A stretch of 64,000 nucleotides of DNA. Origin: Chamaecyparis obtusa (taxonomy: Eukaryota > Streptophyta > Pinopsida > Cupressales > Cupressaceae). The stretch spans positions 267,001 to 331,000 of the forward strand of contig BSBK01002799.1 of assembly GCA_027943335.1 (NCBI GenBank), written 5' to 3'. Positions 34,083-45,254 of the stretch are shown piece by piece (positions within the stretch are counted from its first letter, which is position 1; each line of letters begins with the position of its first letter). The position numbers and the translations under genes are program-made. The notes beneath the pieces are model-generated. The model had not been told where the DNA came from. It made no database searches and saw nothing but the letters and a program-made list of their open reading frames with translations.

Positions 34083-34921
34083 CTAATATCATTTATGGTG
34101 ATGAGTTGTCATTACATTGATCAAGGTAGATTATTTTATCAAGATGAAGGTTGAGTTGGTTAAAACGTGTTTGACTATTCATGATAAAATTAATTGTTTG
34201 GATCTATCATGTGGCCGACATGTTAGGTAAAGATGGTTGTTACATTGCGGTATGTGTTTTGGTGTGATCTCTCTAGGTGCAAAGATTGGAAAAGTAATTT
34301 CAATGTGTTGGATGAGGTTTTAAGTCAGTGGAACGTTTAGGGCTTAAGCAGTGATATTTATATCATGAAATCAAAGACATGTGTGTATAGGTTGTGATTG
34401 TGGAGGTGTGATCAAACCAGGGTATTTCAAAGTTATACGGGGATAGAATATATGCATTTCAAATGATCTGATCAATAAAAGGTGTTTCTATTTACTAGAT
34501 CAATCTTCTTGTTGTATCCTAATAGTTACAACAGACTAAATCCCTTAATCATGTAGATCTTAATAGAGCTTTTATGTAAATCCTTTAACAGGGTGACACT
34601 TTAGCTAGTGTTTTAAGTCCTCTAGCAATGATACTCCTAACAGGGTAAAGCTCCTAATAATTGGGTGACACCTAACATCTTTGTAAAAGTCCTAGCAGGG
34701 TTAAGCTCCTAACAAGGCATACTTCAAAAGAGTACAAGATTTGTGAGTCTCGTCTCACATGTGGTTTTCACCCATTTGGGTTTCCACGGAAAAACTCTTG
34801 GTGTTATGTGTTATATGTTTTATAGTGGTTAATTTTTATTTGGTTTAAGTTTCATTTTCTTATCAATCGGTAAACTTGTGAATGTTATCTTTGAAGTTAA
34901 ATAAGTTTAAAAGTATCAACA
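34083..34921 (+). repeat. Copia F LTR, segment 3 of 3
   Basis: The 3' part of the copia LTR after element C. It has repeated CCTAACAGGGT-type stretches, TGTGGTTTTCACCC, TTTGGGTTTCCACGG and GGTGTTATGTGTTATATG, which resemble the equivalent part of the D LTR (10285-10340). The end is set at CAACA (34921) by the TG...CA rule and could be about 10 bp off. The three segments add up to about 1.4 kb. Confidence 0.6.
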
Positions 34922-34959
34922 TGCTCTTGTGAGGGAGGGGGCCTTTTAAAGCTTAGAAT

Positions 34960-35490
34960 GACAATTTTTTTAGAAGGTGATGCCTCTTCTTTTTGGTTTT
35001 GGAAATGAGCTAACTTGAGCTTCATTTTCTATTCTTATACCACAACAACTTGTCTTGCAAGTTCTTCCTCACAATGTCTCTATTGGGACTTTATCTCTTC
35101 ATTATATTGCCTCTATTAGGCTTCCATTTTTTGCTCATAAGGGTAGGCTCGATATGCCTCCTCTTTCTCTTGTATGTGAAGCTCTTGTTTCCTTGCAAGA
35201 TTATCACACCATTCATCAAGATCTTGCAACCGTTGAGTCAAATCTAATTCATTCATTTGCTTTTATAGGGCCAACATTATGGATGCAATCCTATCAATGA
35301 TCTTTGTAGGAAAAGGAGGGGCATGGGTAGGAGAGTGTTAAACATATTGGACATGTTGGACATTTGATGTTGCAAATGAATTTGGGCCATAAGAAGGTTG
35401 TAACTGCGGTTTATATTGATAGTATGAGAGCTAAGGGATATGAAATTCATGATATGGAGGGACATAATACACATTTATATGAACTGAATC
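34960..35490 (-). pseudogene. Gypsy gag-like remnant, coiled-coil region
   Basis: On the minus strand, in shifting frames, it reads YVPPYHEFHIPQLSYYQY and then a charged coiled-coil-like LQDLDEWCDNLARKQELHIQ, ending near the copia F LTR. This is similar in character to the Gag N-terminal extension of element A (Glu/Lys/Arg/Gln-rich). Stops and lack of a capsid domain make the family assignment tentative. Confidence 0.4.
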
Positions 35491-35579
35491 CATGCTATAG
35501 CTTCATAAAGCTGTAAATTCATAGAAAAATTAGAAATCGCAAATTATTAGAGGTGATCTTATACATACCAACACTAGGA

Positions 35580-35786
35580 CTACTTGAAACCAACATATTT
35601 GCACTCAGAGTCACCATGGTGTTTGATGGAATGCATCCAAAGGCTTATATTATGGCGAATAGAACCAAAATTTTTCATGAATGAAACTTTGTATGGTTCA
35701 CCAAGAAGTGTCTTGAAAACTGATTTGAATCTTTGAATGCTTATCCCACTGGGTGTGTCAAAAAATATTGTCACAAAATCTTGCAC
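35580..35786 (-). CDS. Small hypothetical open frame
   Basis: A 68-codon frame, FDTPSGISIQRFKSVFKTLL at residues about 9-28, with balanced composition and no recognised motif. It lies upstream of the gag-like remnant on the same strand and may be part of the same dead element. Confidence 0.25.
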   Translation of the reverse strand: MQDFVTIFFDTPSGISIQRFKSVFKTLLGEPYKVSFMKNFGSIRHNISLWMHSIKHHGDSECKYVGFK

Positions 35787-36646
35787 CCTTTTTTAGGTGA
35801 TGGTTAGTGACCTAAACAACCTTGTGAAATATGAAAAAAAACTCCAAGTGTAGGACTTGACTAATGAGTTTGAATCTCTAGACAAGGTCAACTTCCTTTA
35901 TAATTAAGATGCACCTAAACACTAATGACTTTTAGGGAAAAAGGGGTAGAAGGATGACATGAAATTAAAGAGGCGATGCACCAAATTAAATGTTTGATCT
36001 TCTTCCTGCCTATGACTGCAGTTGAATTGAGAAAAATCATATAACTACACTACCCAAATACTCATCATCCTCAATCTGACATGAAGGCAAGAAATTGAAT
36101 TCAATCCTACATGGAATAAAAATATTCATTGAATAGAATTGATCAATTAAGTTTACACAAACATAGAAGACATTAGATGATGCAATACACATGTAAATAT
36201 TTAGGTAAAGATGGAGATTTACACAAAATATCTACACTTAAGATAGCTAAAACCACAATTTCATTAAATTGAGAAAAGGTTGAATTACAACTATAAATAA
36301 AAAAGAACTGTCCAATAGAATTAAGGGAGTATACCCTAAAAACTATGTACAAGACTGTTTTGATAGATTAGGCATAACTTTGATTAAAAATGAAGTTAAA
36401 AAATCTAACTAGGATTAGGTTCGAAAGAAAGAGTAGACCATATAAAATCCAATCTCTGCAAGCAAGTGGATCCTGATGCAGAAGTGCTAAGAAGAAGCTT
36501 GAAGTTAACGTCTTTTCCTCTACCAGAGAACAGATCATGTCATCATCTGATGGTATGTAAAAACATCCTTGAGCCTTGCAAATCATTAAATGAGTATGGG
36601 TGATTAATAAAAATAGATCAGATGCATATCAAAATAACTTCCTTGT
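35787..36646. other. No gene seen
   Basis: AT-rich sequence. Short open frames are not protein-like. No repeat or boundary is supported. Confidence 0.5.
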
Positions 36647-37045
36647 CACTAGTAGAATTTGGACAATAAATGACCAGGTGACAAAAAATTTCAGTCACTT
36701 GACTAAAACTGATCAGGTTCTACCATTTTTTTAGTCATGGTGACTAAAACTGATCATGTTCTACAAATATAAATGACTAAATAAATGACCAATTTGGTCA
36801 TCAGGTAAAATCACAACTAAAATGACTAAATAATTAGTTACCCTAATAAAAATGACAAAATGAATGATTAATACTCCTTTAAACATTAACATTTGATTAT
36901 ATCATATACTTATATTCTTAGAAGTTGCATTTCACCAATAATGTGTGTTCGCCAATAGACTTATTGTGCGAACATTATTCCAGCCACTATTGGCTAGACA
37001 AATAATTGGCCAGACAAATAAAATTGACTAAATAAATGACCATTA
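36647..37045. mobile_element. CACTA-type DNA transposon end (one terminus)
   Basis: CACTAGTAGAATTT at 36647-36660 resembles the terminal inverted repeats of plant CACTA (En/Spm) transposons. The next 400 bp hold many short subterminal motifs in both orientations (TGACTAAAACTGATCA, AATGACTAAATAAATGACC, TGACCAGGTGAC), another CACTA feature. No inverted AAATTCTACTAGTG was found downstream, so only one end is supported. Confidence 0.45.
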
Positions 37046-37859
37046 TTGCTCTATTCTTTTTTCTTTCAAATTTGATCATAATCCATATAGTTGAAGCCCT
37101 CTTCATATCACCCCTAGCTAAGCGGGCCATTTGGTTGCCTCAGTGGCTTGGTGGAACAAACATACCTATTGCATGGAAGACATTTATTTTTGTTGGAGTC
37201 TTAAGACCTTCACATATTTTATAAAAAACTAACGTTTACATATATACAAGTTAAATGTATGTTTTTATTTTGGCCACGAGTAAGACATACCATAAGATTA
37301 GGTGTTTTGTTGACTTTTATTTATCTTATAATAAAATATTTATGGTTTTAAAGTTTTTTTTTAATTCAAGAATGAAAAAATTATTATTAAAGAATCAAAC
37401 AAAATTATTTCTATTATTTAATATTTGTGTTATATGTACAAGATAAAGTTTTTAATATCTATCAAATAATTTATATGATTAAAAATTATTAAATAAACTA
37501 TAATTTAACAATATAATTATACTTATTATCATAAATACATTAATTAAATTATAATAGAAAATATTATATAATAACATTATTAAATATAAATATTTAACTG
37601 TTATAATTAATAATTAATATATTTTAGGTAAACTTTGTGATAGTCTTGAACAAAAAAATTAGGGAAGCTCCATAAATGGTGCATATCCTTTCATTAAAAA
37701 ATTAAAATTTTTTTTTAGAGAAGGTTTCAAAGGGCTTGGTTCAATGAGTCGCACATCTCTTGACCAGGAGATAGCCCTCTACTAAGAGGGCTTTTTGGGT
37801 TAATCAAAAGAAAATAACTAAGAGGAATAGATATCGCTCGGCTCAACACAACCCTAAGA

Positions 37860-38015
37860 CCATTGGAAGCTCCATCCTTACCTGCAAACAGGGGACATCA
37901 AACAGCTTTAGGGATTTTCAAGATCACTTTGTCGGAGGAAGATCTTTGGGAGCAAACAGAGGAGGTTCAGGCTAGAGCTTTAATAGGTAAGTTCTGGGAA
38001 ATTCTTACCTTCTTA
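37860..38015 (+). pseudogene. LINE-type ORF1-like fragment
   Basis: Plus-strand SLPANRGHQTALGIFKITLS, then a LWEQTEEVQARALIGKFWE stretch. The ALIGKFWE end resembles the DUF4283-type nucleic-acid-binding region of plant LINE ORF1 proteins. The fragment is short, without the zinc knuckle, and fades at about 38015. Confidence 0.3.
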
Positions 38016-38644
38016 GGCATAGTTGTTCTCTTGGTATCAAAAAACTGGTCACGGGTTAATAGTATTGTTAATATTGTTAACCTTAATGGGTTTTTCATGG
38101 TTTTCTTTTCAAACACACTGGATAGAAATGAAAGTCAAAAACGCAAAAACTAGTTTATGAAAGGTTAATGACTTTTCCCGCAAACTTCATTTCTAAACTT
38201 TCAACCTCTGTCCATGTCTCTGAAATACTTTCCTTTTTGGGTTAACTTACCCTCTTTTCCATTATAATAACTTAAGTTATATATTATAATAGGCAATCAA
38301 TTGGAAATTTGTTTTGTCTCATTGTCCCAATCTGTTTAACAATTCCAAATTTCTAGTCTGATTGTGTGTTCTTTTTTTATACTCTCAACGATTTTAGATT
38401 TCTATAGCTAAATAATTTCTCATTGCTTGCATACATCTATGTGGAGTTTCTCATAGACAATGTTTTGAGACTTCTTGGTGTTCTACTTTATGGAAATTTC
38501 AGAGTATAATTTTTGTTATTAAGAATGAATGCTGATTTGTGAAGCTTTTAGTTTGATCTGGTTTCTTAAGAACCAAAAAATCATCATTTTCTTTGAAAAT
38601 GTTGAAGGCTTTATCGATAGGTTGATATTGTTCATATCATGCAT

Positions 38645-38863
38645 TGGAGGATGCTTTCTTTGACTTGCACATGGATCAAGCCATGGCTCGGCTACAAGAG
38701 ATTCAATGCACTATTGCTGGAGCTTCTATATTATGTGGAGGAGTTGCTTCGAGTCCAAGAAGAACCAGAGAGTACTTGCGGACTAGCATAAGGTACAAGA
38801 AAGAATCCCTAAGGATGAAGGAGTTGGCTATGATTGTGGTTGAAGAGACTAACCCAGACAAAG
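38645..38863 (+). pseudogene. Unidentified exon-like coding segment
   Basis: Open frame of about 73 codons ending at a splice-donor-like AAAG|GTACGA. It encodes an acidic start (LEDAFFDLHMDQAMARLQEI), a small Gly/Ala/Ser segment and a basic stretch (SSPRRTREYLRTSIRYKKES), then IVVEETNPDKG. The amino-acid pattern looks like conserved protein rather than chance, but I do not recognise the family. No further exon of the same gene was found nearby. Confidence 0.4.
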
Positions 38864-40970
38864 GTACGAGTAATTTGAGTGTTTATCTTTGTAGATTGCA
38901 CTCAAATGGAAAATAATTTGAGTGTTGCTAAAAATGATTCAATAATTTAATTGAGAGGCATTCAAAAGGAAAATATTGATGTAGATCACAAAAGTATGTC
39001 AAATGTATCCCCGAGTAGCAAGAGGGCTTAGGTTACAACTTCCAAAAGAAAACAAAAAACAAAAAAAGGTCAGGAGAGTCACTAGGGATTAAAGTAAAAA
39101 ACTACTTTGAAAATAATGTATCATAAAACTATTGTTATCGACACCACAATAGCATGCTTGTTGAATACATCCTTTGTTAAAGTCAGAGATCAAATAGTTG
39201 TATAACACTTTATATTGTGCTTCTTGTCTCTTTAAGACTAACTTATTGGAAAAAATGTGAGTTTTTCAGATATATTCATTATTAGCCATACATAAACTCT
39301 ATTATTAATGTGGGAGTTGGCATATATTTTTATAATTTCCTTAGTTGGAAGGAATGTGTTAAATGTCTCGGTTATGGTATTTCATGTTAGGAATAGGATT
39401 TTATCTATCTATTAGCATCTTCAATCCTTGGGCAAATTTTCCAATTGTAACTCTTATCTAGGGAATCTGGATTTAGAGATGATTTTCACATCCACTCATG
39501 ATTTAACTGTTGGATGTAGGTGCCATAAATGGTATGGTTAATGTAGTGGGTCTTTTAGGAAAAATACATTATCTTCAAGTTGTTTGTCACAGGAATCCTT
39601 GAGATACTGAGTTACTATTACCTCTATTTCGGTCTTTTGAGTTTGGCAATGAAATGTACATAAGAGGGTAAACAAGCCTCTCATGGAGGGCCATAAAAAG
39701 GAAACACAAACTATCACTTTCTTGCTGAGGTACTAAAATGACAAAGTATAGGGCATCCAGACACATCTGGGGGGAGAACATTTAAAAATGCCAAAAAGTG
39801 ACTTCAACCTAAAAAAATAACTTAAAACATGTGCTAAAAGATGTCTTGGAAGAATGTCTGTAATAAAAAATGGGCCAAGAGGACAGTCGCATGGATAACT
39901 GGCAAGGAAATCATTTGACACTTCATGAACTAGATCTCAATGTTGCTAATCAAGAACAATGATTTACAATACAGTAGAACTCTCCAAAAAGATATAGGTG
40001 TTCCTTAAGAGTTGGAGTAGTTCATTTTTTCTAGAATGAATCTCAACACAATATTAATAATAATACCTGAATCTACAAGCTAATGAGAGATTCATTAGTC
40101 TCATTAAGATGCATTTTAGAAATAATTATATTGATCCCTTTTCGGCCCGTTTCCAAAAATATCTATTCTTGTGAACATAGACGTATATGATAAGGCTTAT
40201 TTGAATATTTGTGAACTGTCAATTGGTATTTAATATTTATCTTGATCAATGATGAAGTATCATACTGTCAAATGATTTAATTCCATATATTTCTTGCATT
40301 TTTTGTGTATAGGTCACCTTACTAAACCCAGAACTAAATTCTAGAATATATTGAAAAGACTCATAATCACCTTACATTTAGATCATATCGACTAAGATTA
40401 AATATGTGGAAGCATTGGTCAATATCTCTGTAGCTTGTAATTCATCTTCTCTATCCACAACCCTGTTAGTGTTAGTGTGGTGCAGGAGCGCCTTGGGTCA
40501 CTATCAAGACCTAAGGAGGAAGCTATGAAGGAAAGAAGATAGAGAAGACCTACAAGGTCATTTAATGATGTAACATGGCTATTCAAGCCATTTGAATGTT
40601 ATTGAAAAGTCAAAATGATAATATGGATGTAATTGCCAAGGTGGGCGAATAATAGCCTATAAGGGCTAATTGTGGGATTGATGGGTAGATTAGGAGTTTT
40701 AATAGTTATAAATGTTTATGAGGTCATCCATAATTATAAATGGGTCTTTAGGTGTTTAGTTGTCAAAGTTGACAACTTGTTGTCAAGTTGACAACATTTC
40801 TTGCATTTTAAATTGCAAATTTAGAGGGACAGTTAGTTATAAACTGATCCCAAGAGTAGTTTGGGGTTAGTTGTCACACTTTGTAGTTGTAGGTTTGTAA
40901 TTCCAGTCTCATTTATTCCAAAGAAGTTAAATGAATGTAGCTTTCACCACTGAGCTTTGAGATTATATAG
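38864..40970. other. No gene seen; LTR-like DNA with a hairpin near 40759
   Basis: Mostly AT-rich. 40440-40920 looks LTR-like (repeated GTTAGTG, a long hairpin, no coding capacity), but no boundaries or target duplication were found. Confidence 0.4.
40759..40795. repeat. Near-perfect palindrome (double hairpin)
   Basis: GTTGTCAAAGTTGACAAC, then TT, then GTTGTCAAGTTGACAAC: two short palindromes that are also nearly the reverse complement of each other, so the whole 37 bp can fold as one hairpin or two. Confidence 0.7.
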
Positions 40971-41099
40971 CAAGGATCACAGCGAATGCCAGGAACAGCT
41001 GTTGCAAAATTAGTTGTGGCCAATGAGCCTGGAGGCAAAAACCGACAGGAAGTTTTTGTTGACATCATTGAAAAAATAAGCGTAACTTTTAGCTCTAGT
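40971..41099 (+). pseudogene. AP4M: AP-4 complex mu subunit, isolated exon
   Basis: A 129-bp open exon with an acceptor (TTATATAG|CAAGG) and a donor (CTCTAGT|GTAAGT). It encodes QGSQRMPGTAVAKLVVANEP, then GGKNRQEVFVDIIEKISVTF and SSS. This is the start of the mu-homology (cargo-binding) domain of the AP-4 adaptor mu subunit as I know it from plants. In the intact gene the protein sorts cargo at the trans-Golgi network. The exon itself has no stop, but the exon that should follow (GYILTSEID-type) is not found in the next 780 bp. Confidence 0.72.
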
Positions 41100-41884
41100 G
41101 TAAGTACCTCCACAAAATCTCCTGAAAAGCATGAAGTTGTGCATAAATGTTGCATATAATTGATTATTACAGATTAGTTGAAAAATCAGATGACTTTGAA
41201 ATGCATGCATATTGAGTGTTTTTCTGTGCTTTAACTTTTACTGCAGATGATGTTATAACATATTGTTGTGGTTGAGCCATAATCCTTAACGATTAACTGA
41301 TATGAAACCAAAATTATCACTATAAAATGCCAATTGATAAAGATAAATAATAAATATTTAACTATCAATTGACATTTAATAATTTATATTTATCATGATT
41401 TGGCATTTGACATTGATCAATGTTGAAGTATGCTACTATTAAATGTATTTAGTTTTACAATTCTGTATATTTTGTCAAATAACGCTCACACACACACATA
41501 CGCCCCCAAACACACGTACGCACAAGCAAAAGAAATTTGCCCGTACCCATGTATCCGGTTCTCGTAGTTGTACTCGTGCCCGTACCCAAACCAGCAACTT
41601 AGGTTAAAAGTGTTTCTTTCTCTTTTTAACATTTTGGATTTTGGGTTTAATGGCTAAATTTATCATAGCTTCTTAAAAGATTGATATTCAAGTCCAATAA
41701 TATTTTAGTTTAAATCTCATTTTAACTCGCTGCAAACATGCTTACCTGCTAATACTTAGAAGCAATTAGTTTACACTTCACTTTTTAAGTGTGCTAAAGT
41801 TCTAGTTGCAGCTGTATGTTGTTGTAGGTATTATTTATTCTTGTTTAAGAGTAATTAGTTTACTGACATAAAGATGCATATCAG

Positions 41885-41988
41885 ATTACAGCAGCTCAGC
41901 TGGGGCAGGAATAGTAGTGTTAGATGACTATAATTTTTATGAATCAGTTCGGCTAGACAACTTTGATTTGGACTGAACATTAACCCTG
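41885..41988 (+). pseudogene. AP4M: AP-4 complex mu subunit, second isolated exon
   Basis: A 104-bp exon with acceptor ATATCAG| and donor CCCTG|GTGAGA. It encodes YSSSAGAGIVVLDDYNFYES followed by VRLDNFDLD, a TGA stop (41974-41976, where CGA for Arg is expected), then TLTL. It corresponds to a later part of the same mu-homology domain as 40971-41099, with at least one exon missing between them. Its donor faces the acceptor of the SWIM pseudogene exon 122 bp downstream. Confidence 0.72.
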
Positions 41989-42109
41989 GTGAGAGAGTAA
42001 TGCCAGGTTTTGTCATGGAAATAAGGGCATCAATGGTATCAGTAAAATCTGCTACAAAGCTAAGTTCTATCTCAAATGTTTAGACTTTGTATATTGCATT
42101 TCATTGCAG

Positions 42110-44940
42110 ATGGCAAGATGGGATGATATTTTGACGCTTCCAGTGCAAGAGCCACCGACCATTGTGTTTTCCTCGGCGGACCTTATCTAGTCCAAGGTGG
42201 AGGGTTGGGGTCAAAATGTTGATAATGTTGCCCGATTTCCTTTCTCTAGAGTTGATGACTTTGTGAAGGGAGAATCCTCGAGTGTTGAATATCCCACAAA
42301 GTTTCATGTTTAGGCAAGGAGGAAGACAACATAATCTAGTTCATATAAGCCAAGGGTAGATGGTTATCTGGAATATATCCTGTAAGTGGATAGAGAATGC
42401 AATATTATATTACCACATTATTATCAAGATCTTTTACAAGTTGTTAAAGATAGGTGTTTCATTTTACTTGAGTTTTGCTAATTTGTGTTTCAATTTACAT
42501 ATTGAGTTTTGCTAATTTTTCTTTGAATCTTGTTTAGATATTGGATCAGGAAGGAGGAACATCAAGGCCCAGTAGAAAGTGTATTAAACCATCAAAGAAG
42601 AAAAGTAGTGCTGGGCGACCACATAAAAAGAGAGGTTGCATGTGTCATTTCATTGTGAAACGTTTGTATGCTCAACCATCCGTTGCTCTTATTATATACA
42701 ACCAACGGAAGCATGTTGATAAGTCTGGTTCTCCTTGCCATGGGCCACTTGATACTAAGGCCATTGGAACACTCGCACTATATGCTCCTTACATCTCAGA
42801 AGAACTTCGGCAAGAGATAACATCAATGCTATATGTTGGAATTTCTGTGGAGAGTATAATACAAAATCACAAAAAAATTGTGGAGAGACAAGGTGGCCCC
42901 TGCAATCGTGATGCTTTCCTCTCTCGCCATTTTGTACGCACAGTAGAGAGGAACATTAGACGATCTACACATGAATTGGACTCAGATGATGCATTAAGCA
43001 TTAAATTGTGGGTTGGAAGTCATCAAAATCAGGTTTTTTACTACCAGGAATCCTCTCATACTGATGCTTTCGTCCTGGGAGTTCAAATAGAATGGCAATT
43101 GCAGCAAATGCTACGTTTTGGAAAAAACAGTCTTATAGCTGTGGATTCCAGTTGTGGAACTAAGAAATTTAAGGTTTGCCTATTCTGGTATTTCCTATTT
43201 TTTTTCAATAAAGTGTTCTTAAAGGCACATAAAAAGTATGACCATTTATTCTACGTGCAGTATCCAATTTACACACTTCTTGCATTTGATTCAAACCAAA
43301 TCACAATTCCCATAGCATGGTTCATTGCTGGAAGTTTACAAAGTCATGATGTTTACGAATGGATGGGGACACTTCATGATAGAGTTCGTGCAAAGGATTC
43401 TACGTGGAGATTGAATGGCTTCATTATTGATGATGCATCAACAGAAATTTCTATAATCAGGTTTGTGACTTGTAAACTGTCATTTCTGGTAGCCTATGGT
43501 GAGAATGTTTAACCTCATATGATGTCTCTGTCCAGGGATGTGTTTTAGTGCACAATTCTCTTGTGCCTTTGGTGTGTACGTCATGCATGGCATAGAAATA
43601 TTATAAAGAAGTGTGCCAATCCTGAGATGCAGCGAGAGATATTGAAGCGCCTTGGGCACATCATGTATAATACATGGAGTGGGTCAAATGTCATCAATGA
43701 TATGGAAGATTTTATGGAAGATTTTGTAGACCATAGTGCCTTCGTGGAGTACTTCAAAGCAAGGTGGATGCAAAGAATAGGTGTGTCATCAATTTATTTT
43801 TATTTTTGACGTATGTCAATATATTCTTAACTCCTAAACGATGCTAATGTGGTTTTTTAATGTATGTACAATCTCCACACACAGATTATGCTAATATTGT
43901 TTTCTTTGTTTGTAGAGATGTGGGTGACTGCAATGAGGATTCTACCTTTTGCAAGTCAGGAGACTTGTGCAACTATTGAAGCATATCATTCTCTACTAAA
44001 ATCTAGGATGATAATTTCGCTAGACGTGAGCACATATCAACAAGCTGATTGGTTGGTACACAAACTGACTAATGAGGTGCATTCTTACTTTTGGGTTGAT
44101 CAATTTTCAGTAGAAAATGATCTATGTGGATATATCAGAGATGAAAATTATGCTTCCACATCATGGTGCAAGGCACTCTTAATTGCCGACGGTGATGTTA
44201 TTTTTAATGAGAAACATCACACTGCAAAGGTTCTTGGCCAAAGTGATTGGACAAGGACATACATTGTTTGGAATCCTGGTTCAGAATTTAGTCTTTGCGA
44301 GTGTGCTTGGTCTATGTCAGGCAACCTTTGTAAACATGTTATTAAGACTGTTATGCTTTGTCGTGATCTTCAGATGGCTAGACCATCAATGGCATTGCAG
44401 ACATATCATCAGGCTTTGCTTAGCCTGTTGTGAGGTCCACCAAATGGATCAGTTGTTCTTGATAATGCCATCTCACTAGGCATTAGTATGCACCAGAATC
44501 TTAAGAGACAGGTCAAACCAGCAAATCATAGTTGTACTAATTCTTTGTTTAGTCCAGTTCCTGTTAAGTGGATTTGCAAGAAGAGCAGAACCTCTAGACC
44601 GAAGGCAACTGTTATAAATGGAAATAATAATTCAATGAGTGGGCATAGAGTTACAACTAATGCTGAAGATTGGGCAATTAATAAAACCTGCCTAGATGAG
44701 AATGTTATGATTGATGCTGAAGATGGGGCAATTAATAAAACCAGCCTAGATGAGAATGTTATGATTGATGCTGAAGATAGGGCAATTAATAAAACCGGCC
44801 TAGATGAGAATGTTGTGACTGATGCTGAAGATGGGACAATTAATAAAACCGGCCTAGATGAGAATGTGTTGACTGATGCTGAATATGGGGCAATCAATAA
44901 AAGTAGAGCCATGGCGTGTTCCTCATTAGAGGGGGTTTGT
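42110..44940 (+). pseudogene. SWIM zinc-finger / MULE-transposase-like gene, intron-containing pseudogene
   Basis: Exons: 42110-42381, about 42534-43173, 43261-43460, 43536-43780, 43916 to about 44930. Introns have GT-AG ends. It starts MARWDDILTLPVQEPPTIVF and contains RGCMCHFIVKRL, a central transposase-like region (LIAVDSSCGTKKFK, IYTLLAFDSNQITIPIAWFI, CLWCVRHAWHRNI) and a SWIM finger CECAWSMSGNLCKHV (C-x-C...C-x-H, about 44295-44340). This is the plant family of SWIM-domain proteins related to mutator-like transposases (Arabidopsis AT1G60560 type, by recall). Disabling changes: stops at 42188, 42311, 42332, 43551 (TTT TAG TGC) and 44431, and a probable short deletion with frameshift at the start of exon 2. 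Introns are kept, so it is not a processed copy. Confidence 0.85.
44647..44904 (+). repeat. 54-bp coding minisatellite, 4.8 copies
   Basis: Units at 44647, 44701, 44755, 44809 and 44863 (last one partial). Each encodes 18 residues of the type NVMIDAEDGAINKTSLDE. It lies in frame in the C-terminal part of the SWIM pseudogene, after its final SWIM-region stop. Confidence 0.92.
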
Positions 44941-45041
44941 TGCTTTACAGAATTTCAACTGTTTCGAATTTTTTTAATTTGAGAGTTATGAAAATGTTTG
45001 ATTTCTGGTTATGAACTGAATTGTTTGTTGCTGCTTTGCAG

Positions 45042-45254
45042 GTTGCTGGTTTGGGGCGATCAGTTTTACAACACTAGACAGTCCCATGCAGAATTATTTT
45101 GTACTGCGAAGAAGGGAGTTTTGGCAAGGTGGTCTCTGATAGTCACAATGAAAAGAATAGCCATGAAGATGGCTTTTATTTCTCATTTTACACCTGCTTG
45201 TTCCCAGAGAGCATCACATGGGAAAATGTATATATTTATAGAAGGCATTTGACA
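45042..45254 (+). pseudogene. Possible 3' exon or 3' UTR of the SWIM pseudogene
   Basis: After an acceptor-like GCTTTGCAG at 45042, a segment with less AT bias than its surroundings runs to about 45254. Its frames are broken by stops (VAGLGRSVLQH*), so coding status is unclear. No poly(A) signal was sought beyond eye reading. Confidence 0.3.

Noticed and set aside
37036..37224. 62-codon plus-strand frame rich in hydrophobic residues
   Set aside because: Lies in CACTA-like terminal DNA and AT-rich sequence; no motif and no neighbouring exon.
44647..44904. Possible CRISPR array
   Set aside because: Units are contiguous 54-bp coding repeats without spacers, in plant DNA.
44526..44912. 128-codon minus-strand frame over the 54-bp repeat
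   Set aside because: Shadow of the in-frame coding minisatellite on the plus strand; repetitive by construction.
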